Assembly (NCBI GenBank): GCA_012964335.1
Contig: DTUF01000013.1
Span: 1 to 50,522 of the forward strand
Source of the DNA: Candidatus Poseidoniales archaeon
GTDB taxonomy: Archaea > Thermoplasmatota > Poseidoniia > Poseidoniales > Thalassarchaeaceae
Direction: 5' to 3'
Length of the DNA: 50,522 bases
In this document: piece by piece, positions 23,875 to 32,000 of the stretch
Numbering within the stretch: position 1 is the first letter of the stretch
How the letters are laid out: every line of letters starts with the position of its first letter
Translations under genes and position numbers: made by a program
The notes under the pieces: model-generated
Told to the model about the DNA's origin: nothing
Database searches by the model: none
The model's input: the letters and a program-made list of their open reading frames with translations, nothing else

Positions 23875-26094
23875 TTAGATGAGGCGAATAGCATCATGCA
23901 GTTTGTGTTGTAATTGGATGTAAGCGTTCGCACATTCAGCCATGCCAAAACGATGCAAAGCCTCTTGCCAACATTTTACTCGCTGGCCAGAATCAACCAA
24001 TCCACGCCAGTACCAGTGTTGTGCCGATAGACGTCTAGCGGTAGTCGTACCCATATCAGGTGGGTGTTCAACTGTGGTCAATATGTCCGCAATATCGGAG
24101 TCATTTTGTTGATGAGCGTGGTTGACCAAGAGAAGTCCAAGTGCGCATCTTCTGAGTGGGTTACTGGTTCTTGAAATAAGGCTCCTTACCCTAGTTGGGT
24201 CACCTCCAAAGACCAAGGCTGCACGGGCAGACATTTCCTCAATTACTGGGTCATGTGGGCTTGCTGTAGTTGCTAAATCAGTACGTATTTTGGCCGCCAC
24301 TTCAGGATCTCCAGCTTCTAAAGCCAGTGAATGGCGTATTGCAGCAATTGTGACTAAAGCCGCTTTGCGATTATTTGCAGTCAGAGCCGAGAGGTCTACT
24401 TCCGAAATCCCCTCTTCAACAGCGTCACGAGTTTTTTCTTCAGTTTTACCAGGTAGTCTATCTTCCAATCCAAGGATTAAACGATTTAGCCGGATTTTTG
24501 ATGCTAGAGTTGGGTCTGCTTCTTCTAAAACTAACTGCTCTTGTTTGTTTGCTTCATCAAAGTTGCCACTTAATCTCTTGATACGGGCGCTCAGTAACCG
24601 CCATTGTGCATCTTTTTGTAGGTCTTTATCACATTGGCTCAATTCCTTTTCTGCAAGTTCTCCTTCACCTCTCTCAATTGCAACTTTGGCAGATAGTAAG
24701 CGTAAACGATTGGCATTGGGGAGAATTCGGATAGCATCTGAAATAATTGCAGCCGCTGCAGCGGAATCTATTGTTAACATATCTTGAATACCATCTTCAA
24801 GAGAATTAGAAACTTCATCCTCTGATTCTGAATTTGCTGCTTGAACTCTGTGGTGCGCCTCATGAACTCTTGCTTCGGGTTCAATTCTTTGAGCCCAATA
24901 TTTTGCTGCGGAAGAATGAATCTTCCTTGATTCATCATCACTCCACATGGTGCGCCGAACATTCCTGACTAGGTGTTGAAGTTCAAGAGCCTCTCCATTC
25001 CATCGCAACAATGCTGCCTCATCAAGAGCTTCAACCCCCTCATCATTCGACATTTGGTCTGCCAAAATTGGTAACGGTGAGGCAGCCAATTCATCTAGAG
25101 TAGTAATTTCTTCTTTTGGTAGTTTTTCTACAACATCAGTGCGAATAAATTCCTGAATCCGGTCATCTGCTTCTGGAAGCGAATGGCCAGGCTGCCATAG
25201 TTTCAGTGCCAAAGGATGGCCGCCAAGACCACTAATTACCTGTTGGGCAACAGAATCTTCTAAGTCTTCAGGAAGTAACTTTCTAGCATCATCTTCTGAA
25301 ATTTCGTCTATCTTGAACATACTTCCAGTTTCAATTGGCGTAGGAGCGCGACAACCGATAGCAAGGGTCACGGCGTCACTCTCTGCTAGCAATGCCATCA
25401 ACGTCATCACCTCGGCTTTGTGTCGCTCATGCACTGCCTGTAATTCATCAACCACAAACAAGGTTTTCTTAGCAATATCAAGCACATCTGAAAACGCTGC
25501 TTCAACGTCCTTAGGGCCATCTCCAAGAGACAGTAATTCAGACGATAACTTGCCTACGTCATGGAAAGATTGCATGGTTACCCAATTCACATTCCAGCCC
25601 TCAGAAAGTGCATTTTCCGCTAACACTCTTAGCAGTGAGGTTTTACCTATTCCTGGAAGCCCCACAACTTGTAGCGTAGCACCATTTTCAAGACCGTTCA
25701 TCACATCAAGTAGCAAGTCCTTCCTACCGTGAATATCTGTGAGTGTTGGCATTTTCCCCTGAAATTCTCCAATTCGTTCAATCTTTTCTTCTGGTTCAAA
25801 TTCTGCAGCCACTTTTCGGCCTTTTTCAGTAATGTGAATGACCGTTCGTTTACGATGCCCACCACCAATCACATGGGCTTTCCGAGTGCGCACAAATTTA
25901 TCTTTCTCAAGTGAAGCAATGGGGGGGTTTAGCGCTGATCGGACTACTCCTAATCGTTCTGCTAAACCGGGAAGAGAAAGTTCACGGGGGACATCCCAAG
26001 CATCCTCCAACGTGTCTGGGAAGGTGGCTAGAAGCCGCAGTAGTCTAGTCTGCGCCTCGCTGAGCATATTGCGTGAGGCGAGGCGTGGGTTCAT
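23875..26094 (-). CDS. Winged-helix STAND-type ATPase with helical repeats
   Basis: A 739-residue signal-transduction ATPase. The N-terminus (about 10-100) is a MarR-like winged helix (LSEAQTRLLRLLA to VIHITEKGRKVA). A STAND/NACHT-like NTPase follows: P-loop GLPGIGKTS (145-153), Walker B TLFVVDEL (211-218), Arg in GCRAP (R249) and the family marker GGHPLAL (291-297). Residues 380-739 are helical, TPR-like repeats that probably sense a ligand or partner. The plan matches MalT/AfsR-type regulators with the DNA-binding end moved to the N-terminus. It has a good ribosome site (GGTGA) before ATG 26094 and is divergent from uvrC by 26 bases. An immune-type STAND sensor is possible, but no effector nuclease or protease is fused, so a regulator is favoured. 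Confidence 0.82.
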   Translation of the reverse strand: MNPRLASRNMLSEAQTRLLRLLATFPDTLEDAWDVPRELSLPGLAERLGVVRSALNPPIASLEKDKFVRTRKAHVIGGGHRKRTVIHITEKGRKVAAEFEPEEKIERIGEFQGKMPTLTDIHGRKDLLLDVMNGLENGATLQVVGLPGIGKTSLLRVLAENALSEGWNVNWVTMQSFHDVGKLSSELLSLGDGPKDVEAAFSDVLDIAKKTLFVVDELQAVHERHKAEVMTLMALLAESDAVTLAIGCRAPTPIETGSMFKIDEISEDDARKLLPEDLEDSVAQQVISGLGGHPLALKLWQPGHSLPEADDRIQEFIRTDVVEKLPKEEITTLDELAASPLPILADQMSNDEGVEALDEAALLRWNGEALELQHLVRNVRRTMWSDDESRKIHSSAAKYWAQRIEPEARVHEAHHRVQAANSESEDEVSNSLEDGIQDMLTIDSAAAAAIISDAIRILPNANRLRLLSAKVAIERGEGELAEKELSQCDKDLQKDAQWRLLSARIKRLSGNFDEANKQEQLVLEEADPTLASKIRLNRLILGLEDRLPGKTEEKTRDAVEEGISEVDLSALTANNRKAALVTIAAIRHSLALEAGDPEVAAKIRTDLATTASPHDPVIEEMSARAALVFGGDPTRVRSLISRTSNPLRRCALGLLLVNHAHQQNDSDIADILTTVEHPPDMGTTTARRLSAQHWYWRGLVDSGQRVKCWQEALHRFGMAECANAYIQLQHKLHDAIRLI

Positions 26095-26120
26095 TTCCCT
26101 TCACCTTCCCCGATTGTCTG

Positions 26121-27854
26121 ATGTCAATGGATGCATCCAAGTTGCATCTGCCCTCAAAGCCGGGTGTATATCTCTTCAAACGTGCTGATGGAAGAGTGTT
26201 ATATGTTGGTAAAGCAACCGTATTAAAAGAACGTGTAAAGTCTTATTTTGTAAGTAATCCAGACCGAAACATGATTCCTAAAATGGTTGAGGAGGCTGAC
26301 AATGTTGATTGCATTGTGACACCAAATCCGCGTGAAGCATTAACGCTAGAGCGTGAACTGATTCGTAGTCATAAACCAAAATACAATTCATTGATGACCG
26401 ATGATAAGTCATATCCATTCATTGCTATCACAGATGATGAAGTTCCGCGCATCATTTACACTCGCCACCCCCCAGAAAATTCGAGACTTTGGGGGCCATT
26501 TCCCGATGCAGGAGCTGCGAAACGAGTGATCCAACTTTTGAGGCGACAATTTGGGGTTAGAGATTGTCCGAGTCTGCTTCCGCAGGGTTGTTTAGCAATG
26601 CACATTGGATTGTGTTCCGCTCCGTGCATTGATGCAACAGGTTATGACCAACAAGTTGAGGCTGTTACTCAAGTTATGGAAGGAAATGCAGCATCTCTTC
26701 TAACCACCTTGCAAGAAGAGATGGATTTGGCAAGTGAAAGAATGCAATTTGAGGAGGCAGGAAGAAGTCGTGATTTAATCGCATCAGTACAGCGAACACT
26801 TTCACAAAAAGTGGTTTCAAGCAGGTTTTATCAAGATGTAGACGCAATTGGCTTTGGTAACCGAGGTGATCTTGGAGCAGTGGTTTTTTTGCATGCAAAA
26901 CAAGGCGTAGTTACAGGAAAAACCCACTATCCTCTGTTGCACAGGGGTGATGTTTCTGAATCTATCAGCCTCATCTTATCAGAACACTATCATTCGCGTC
27001 GTCCACCGGCTAAAATTCTCACTCCGACACCTATCGGACAGCAACTAGAAGAGTGGCTAAAAGAGAGACGAAAGGGTGCAGTTGAAGTCAGAGTACCAAT
27101 CCGTGGCGAGTTGGCAACTCTCAGAGCATTAGCGGACCAAAATGCGGAAATGCAGGCTGAAAGAGCCCTTGATAAACGAGCCGCTGGTAATCTTGAGAAT
27201 CGCTCGGCAATAGAAGCGGCAGAGTACCTAGGTGTGGAGTCATTGGATGTTGTAGTTTGCTTTGATATGGCACAACTCCAAGGGTCAGAAAAAGTAGGGG
27301 CATGTGTGACACTGCGAGGTGGTAGGCCGGATAAGAAGAGGTATCGAACATACCGCGTGAAAGGCCAAGTTTTTGACGACCTCAGAATGATGAGGGAGGT
27401 AGTTGAGAGGTGGTTGAAACGACAAGAAGAATGGCCGGATTTACTACTAATAGACGGTGGTCAAACTCATCTTTCAACAATTTCAGACTTGCTTGAAAAA
27501 CATGGTTTGAAAGAGCGTATTCCACTTGCTGCATTAGCCAAAAAAGAAGAGACGCTGTACCGGAATGGCCATACTCCAATGGTGCTTGATAGGAGAGGTA
27601 GATTACTAGTCTATGCTCGCGATGAGGCTCACCGTTTTGTCAATAAATTCCATAGGAAAAGAAGAGGTAAAACCGCTTTACTTGACCCATTAGAAGAGGT
27701 CGAAGGGCTAGGTGCTAAAAAATTGCAGGCACTTCTTAGGCACTTTGGTGGAAGAAAAGGAATAGACCATGCTAGCGAAGTAGATCTTCGCCAAGCTCCT
27801 GGGATTGGAAAGGAATTGGCAAAAAGAATACATAGCCATTTGCATGATTCTTAG
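26121..27854 (+). CDS. uvrC: UvrC, excinuclease ABC subunit C
   Basis: A 577-residue UvrC, the nuclease that cuts both sides of a lesion in UvrABC nucleotide-excision repair. All four parts are visible: the GIY-YIG domain at the start (PGVYLF and VLYVGKA), a UVR motif (LASERMQFEEAGRSRDLI), the C-terminal RNase H-like nuclease (VVCFDMAQLQGS, PDLLLIDGGQTH, YARDEAHRFV) and tandem HhH (VEGLGAKKLQALL, APGIGKELAKRI). The frame is open to 26073, but ATG 26121 or ATG 26127 fits the family N-terminus. UvrABC in archaea comes from bacteria. No uvrA or uvrB lies nearby. Its end overlaps the convergent Lrp-domain gene by four bases. Confidence 0.95.
   Translation: MSMDASKLHLPSKPGVYLFKRADGRVLYVGKATVLKERVKSYFVSNPDRNMIPKMVEEADNVDCIVTPNPREALTLERELIRSHKPKYNSLMTDDKSYPFIAITDDEVPRIIYTRHPPENSRLWGPFPDAGAAKRVIQLLRRQFGVRDCPSLLPQGCLAMHIGLCSAPCIDATGYDQQVEAVTQVMEGNAASLLTTLQEEMDLASERMQFEEAGRSRDLIASVQRTLSQKVVSSRFYQDVDAIGFGNRGDLGAVVFLHAKQGVVTGKTHYPLLHRGDVSESISLILSEHYHSRRPPAKILTPTPIGQQLEEWLKERRKGAVEVRVPIRGELATLRALADQNAEMQAERALDKRAAGNLENRSAIEAAEYLGVESLDVVVCFDMAQLQGSEKVGACVTLRGGRPDKKRYRTYRVKGQVFDDLRMMREVVERWLKRQEEWPDLLLIDGGQTHLSTISDLLEKHGLKERIPLAALAKKEETLYRNGHTPMVLDRRGRLLVYARDEAHRFVNKFHRKRRGKTALLDPLEEVEGLGAKKLQALLRHFGGRKGIDHASEVDLRQAPGIGKELAKRIHSHLHDS
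26128..26139. promoter_or_regulatory. Twelve-base palindrome over the uvrC start
   Basis: TGGATGCATCCA is a perfect 12-base palindrome beginning one base inside ATG 26127. As a DNA site it could bind a dimeric repressor. As RNA it makes only a four-pair stem. Confidence 0.35.
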
Positions 27855-28084
27855 ATTTCAGCACCAATGAGAGTACGAGTATCGGTAATTCCCTCGATGG
27901 CGCGAATTTTTTCAACAATACAGCGAGTTAGGGCTGCATCATCATCTGCTTCAACCTTGGTGATTATGTCAAATTCACCGAATACACCCCAACGTCCAGT
28001 GACGAGTTCAATGTCATCAAGTGCTGAGCGAACTTTTCGCTCAAACCCTGCTTTTGTCACAATTAGAACAAATCCTACGGCCAT
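27851..28084 (-). CDS. Stand-alone Lrp/AsnC ligand-binding (RAM) domain, copy 1
   Basis: A 77-residue protein that is only the RAM (AsnC_trans_reg) domain of Lrp/AsnC regulators, without a helix-turn-helix. The alpha/beta ferredoxin-like pattern is clear: VLIVTKAGFERKVRSALDDI, then WGVFGEFDIITKVEADD, then IRAIEGITDTRTLI. Such minimal proteins form rings that bind amino acids or modulate full-length Lrp proteins. It is paralogous to the gene directly upstream and translated from a ribosome site overlapping that gene's stop. No DNA binding is expected. Confidence 0.88.
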   Translation of the reverse strand: MAVGFVLIVTKAGFERKVRSALDDIELVTGRWGVFGEFDIITKVEADDDAALTRCIVEKIRAIEGITDTRTLIGAEI

Positions 28085-28088
28085 TTCG

Positions 28089-28095
28089 TCACCTC
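28089..28095 (-). promoter_or_regulatory. Strong ribosome-binding site, internal operon gene
   Basis: GAGGTGA on the minus strand lies four bases before ATG 28084 and overlaps the TGA stop of the upstream paralogue. It shows that internal genes here use Shine-Dalgarno initiation. Confidence 0.75.
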
Positions 28096-28327
28096 AATAA
28101 TCCACTGCAATTAGGGTTTCAGTTTCACGGACACCTTCAATTTGGCGTAATTGTTCCATGAGAATAGATGTCAAATTTTTTGAGGTCTCACATTCAACAA
28201 TTGCGAGTAAATCATATTCTCCATAAAGGGCGTGGGTTTCAACCACTTCAGGAACTTCTATCAGGGCTGAATATACCTCTCTTTCTCGGGCCGGCTCAGT
28301 TTTTAGAAGGATGAACGCGGTCTCCAT
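28094..28327 (-). CDS. Stand-alone Lrp/AsnC ligand-binding (RAM) domain, copy 2
   Basis: A 77-residue RAM domain protein, first gene of the pair. It has the family pattern AFILLKTEPAREREVYSALIEV, then ALYGEYDLLAIVE and RQIEGVRETETLIAV. It differs enough from copy 1 that the two may form a hetero-oligomer or sense different ligands. It lacks a DNA-binding domain. A TATA-like box lies 28 bases upstream, suggesting a leaderless transcript starting at ATG 28327. Confidence 0.88.
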   Translation of the reverse strand: METAFILLKTEPAREREVYSALIEVPEVVETHALYGEYDLLAIVECETSKNLTSILMEQLRQIEGVRETETLIAVDY

Positions 28328-28350
28328 GTTTGCCGCCGACTGACCACCCC

Positions 28351-28360
28351 ATCATAATCT
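28351..28360 (-). promoter_or_regulatory. TATA-like box of the RAM-domain pair
   Basis: AGATTATGAT on the minus strand is centred about 28 bases before ATG 28327. Confidence 0.45.
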
Positions 28361-28428
28361 CATCTGTTGGTAAAAGTTGCCTTTTGAGAACTTTTTTTTG
28401 TTCAGAAACCCCTTCTTCCATGCATGGG

Positions 28429-28436
28429 TTTATCTT
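28429..28436 (+). promoter_or_regulatory. TATA-like box of the SLOG-family gene
   Basis: TTTATCTT is centred about 26 bases before ATG 28458, which supports that start over the earlier open frame at 28377. Confidence 0.45.
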
Positions 28437-28457
28437 CTCATACCTCTATTTGGTAAA

Positions 28458-28907
28458 ATGATGGGAGAATCGGGACGCGATGTACTCGGCCGCCTCGGTG
28501 GCAAGGATTTGAACGAAGATGGCAGAATAATTAATCTCGTAATAGTGGGTTCAAGCCGATTTTATGATTTCTCCATAGTGGAAGAAGCGATTGAAGAGTG
28601 GACGCTAAAGGAAGCCCATCCAGATTTAGTTATCACAGGCGGTGCTAGTGGAGTAGATTATCTAGCCGAAAGATGGGCTGAGAATAACAATGTTCCACAC
28701 GTAGTGTTCAATGAAGAATGGGGTATACCAAGAGAGGGATTGGAGGATACAGGCCGTCGCGAAGCACCAACATCCCTTACTCATCAATTACTTGATGCAG
28801 CAACACATCTCATCGCCTTTCCTTCACCCACAAGTAAGTGGACTAGAGTTGTAATTGAGATGGTGGAGGAACGTGGGATTCCTTTCACAGTAGTTGAAGT
28901 AGATTAA
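28458..28907 (+). CDS. SLOG-superfamily (DUF2493/YspA-like) nucleotide-binding protein
   Basis: A 149-residue Rossmann-like protein. It has LVIVGSSRFYDF (residues 28-38) and DLVITGGASGVDYLAERWA (56-74), the two signatures of the YpsA/DUF2493 branch of SLOG. SLOG proteins bind nucleotides or nucleotide derivatives, and members occur in DNA uptake (DprA), cytokinin-type hydrolases and bacterial defence. Here it stands alone with no effector. The frame is open from 28377, but the start ATG-ATG at 28458/28461 fits the promoter. A hairpin follows the stop. The function is unknown. Confidence 0.75.
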   Translation: MMGESGRDVLGRLGGKDLNEDGRIINLVIVGSSRFYDFSIVEEAIEEWTLKEAHPDLVITGGASGVDYLAERWAENNNVPHVVFNEEWGIPREGLEDTGRREAPTSLTHQLLDAATHLIAFPSPTSKWTRVVIEMVEERGIPFTVVEVD

Positions 28908-28925
28908 ACAACTATTTTGGTTCAA

Positions 28926-28945
28926 ATCATTTGCAAACAAATGAT
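28926..28945. terminator. Perfect hairpin after the SLOG gene
   Basis: ATCATTTG-CAAA-CAAATGAT is an eight-pair stem with a four-base loop, 19 bases after the stop at 28907. It is AT-rich with no T tract directly after it. A terminator is likely; a regulator site for the downstream giant gene is the alternative. Confidence 0.5.
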
Positions 28946-29073
28946 ATTATCTTTGAATTCAATAATCCGGATAATTTCGGGAAATTTGGCTAACAACCCA
29001 CCTATTCTGGTTACTCACCACGGATACAGAAGGGGGGAATCATCAAACATGGTGTGCGTGGCGTGGTCTTAGT

Positions 29074-32000
29074 ATGGACCGATGTGTGAGGACCGCCATT
29101 ATCTTCACTATGATGATGACTTTGTCATCAATTGTATCCGTTTTCCCCTTAGTTGATAATTCACAATTAGTTTCTAATGATGAATCTCTGCCGACCTCCT
29201 CAAAGGCACTGATAATTTGGTCAGGCACAATTGATGTCAACAATGATTTCACAGTTGCCGCTGGTGATGAATTACGAATCTATGCCGGTACAACCATACA
29301 AATGGGTCCAGGTGTACGAATTTATGTTGATGGGAAAGTCGTAGCAGATGGTACTGCAGCAGACCCGATTACATTGCAAGTCCAATCAGGATTCACGTGG
29401 CACAATGGACTTCAATTCAATTCAAGTAGTCGCAATAGAGGCTCATCTCTACGAAATGTCACCTTCAATGACGCACAATTTGGCATTACGATATACAACA
29501 GTGATCCAGTCATTGAAGACGGGTTATTCAACAATGTTGACTTAGTTGCAATTGATTTGTTTGATTGGGCGAATCCCGTTATTCGCCGAACCACATTCGC
29601 TGGGGGTGGTCAAGATGTACATGGAAGTATGACTAATTGGCGTTATGGAATTGGACTCTCAATCGGCGCTAGTTCAGCACCATTTGTTGAAGATGTGAAT
29701 TTCACGAATCAAATCACTCGTGCAATTTCATACTGGGGAAATAGTGGTGGTGTCATTCGTGGTGTAAACGTCACTAATGTTGGTGGGGCGACAATGAATA
29801 TTTCAGCTGCAATATTTGTTGAAGACTCTTTACCATTGATTGAAGATGTCATAATTTCAAAATGCGATAACGGGATTTATGTTATTCATGCGACTGATAG
29901 CCTAATCACTCGTCCTGTTTTCAGAAATGTAGTGGTGGGAGATTCACAATATTCAGCAGTGATGATGACTAAATTTGACCGTTTCAACTATTCAACCTAC
30001 ATGATGGGCCGATTCCATAATTTGGAAGTGTTTGGAACAGGCGGGCCGAATTCATCATCCCCTGGCTTGGCATATGGTGCTGTTTTCCTCAATACTAGTG
30101 GTGGTTGGTTTGAAGATGTGAATATCCATGACAATACAATCAACGGCGTAAAAATGTACATGACAGACCCATCTACGAGTTTCATTAACACTACAATTAG
30201 GCAGTCAGGTGCACTTATAGGAGGCACAAATCAGCGAGCAGGATTCTTCATGCGGAGTAGTAATAATGGTGGGCCATCAATACATAATCTAACCGTTTCT
30301 GAATCTCCTGGTGTAGGAATATTTCTATCAAAGGGAGATGTTAGTGGTTCAGGGTGGATTACTCAAAATAACGGCAATGAAGGATTACTAGTTCAGGATG
30401 CATTCCCGTCGGTTTCGGACATTTTATCTCAAAATAATGGCTATTCTGGGTTACGTGTAAGCAACTCAAATCGACTAGCCTTGCAAAATTTTGAATCCCG
30501 ACATAATGGTTATTCAGCCCCTAGTGCTCAGAATGGAGCAGGAATGGTTTTCGTTGAAAGTAATCAATATGGCATGTTTGCTGGAACCAATGTGCAGTGC
30601 TCGCAGTGTACATCAATTGAAGATAATTGGGGGGCATTAAGGGTTGAAGATTCAGTTGACATCCAATTTGTTGATTTGGAAGTTCATGACCCTAATGTCG
30701 TTCAAGGACAGTCAGCGATAGTCATTGACGATTCAAACATGAATTGGAATGGCTGGGTTGATATTGATGGCGCAGAAATCTATGCAAACCTATCAGCAGG
30801 TGCACCAGTCATTTTGATTGATGACACTGATGCAAGACTTGAGGGAATCAATCTGTATGGCAACCACTCTGGAATCCAATGGACGGGGAGAACTCTTGAT
30901 TCAAAGTTAGGTAACAGTACTTTGACTGGAACTAATTGTTTATCACTTTCAAATCTTCCAAAATTGAATACCTGGGGCTTGGATGTTTCAGGATGTACTG
31001 GTACCGTATCAATTTCAGGAAGCGATTTAAATTTAACAGATTACATTCAGGGTAGTGTGCCTTTCTCAATTACTGGTCAGAGCTATGTTCGTGCAATTTC
31101 AAGTCAAGTGATGATTCCAACATTGGCACCCAGTGCAACCTTTGATGAAATGTGGTTTGTAGATTTATGGGCCGTTAATCAGTTTGGTCATGGTTTACCA
31201 TATGCAATTGTAAATGCATCTTTTTCACAGTTTGAGAGTGATTTCTCTACTACAGTGCCTTACGGCGGAAACAAAGTTCTTGGGCCCTTTGTTGGGCAAA
31301 GGCATACACTTACAGGTGCATCTGCAGTTACTGATTTTTCTACCGAATGTTGGTATGATAATACTCAGGGAACAACTGGGCCAGATGCACTCAATCAAGA
31401 CCTGATGATGTACTTGTGCACAATTACCCTTGTCAACCAACCTCCGTTAATTCTCTGGGATGAACCTCTAAACGGGACAGTGACTAGTTCCGGGGCAGAA
31501 ATCTGGTTCAACGCCAGCAACTCGTGGGATTTGGACAACGACCCGATTACTTTCCAATGGGTGAGTGACATTGATGGAGATACCAGTTTCTTCTGTAATG
31601 GCGGCAGCGGGGGTGTGCCTGGAGACTTGTTGGTCAATGGGCCGAATGCTGGTCAAGGCCAAGGGGGTAGTGGGTACACGAACTGTACGCTTACCGATGG
31701 TGTTCACCAGATAACTCTAGAAGTGTGTGATGACCAAGGAAACTGTGCTAGCGAGACTCGCACCATCACCTTCGTAAATCTGCCACCATCGGTCATCGTC
31801 CACACGACACCGGCCCTTGATTGGGATGGGGTACTGCGCCTCAACTTCACGGAAAATCTGCATGTTAACGCCAGCGATACCACTGACGCCGAGGGTGACT
31901 TGATTCAGACTGGTGAGTGGACTGACTATGAGCAGGCTGGGATTCAAGTTTCAGCGACCTACCCTCTTGAATGGAATAGAACGTTTGAGCTAGCACCTGA

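Noticed and set aside
28391-28400. Run of eight T on the plus strand
   Set aside because: It looks like a terminator, but no plus-strand gene ends before it; it lies upstream of the SLOG gene and the minus-strand genes start on the other side.
28418-28427. Palindrome CCATGCATGG before the SLOG gene
   Set aside because: It has only ten bases with no spacer, lies about 30 bases from the start, and falls within chance for 50 kb.
29049-29072. Seven-codon frame MVCVAWS ending one base before the beta-helix gene
   Set aside because: It is too short to support as a gene, with no ribosome site or hairpin next to it.
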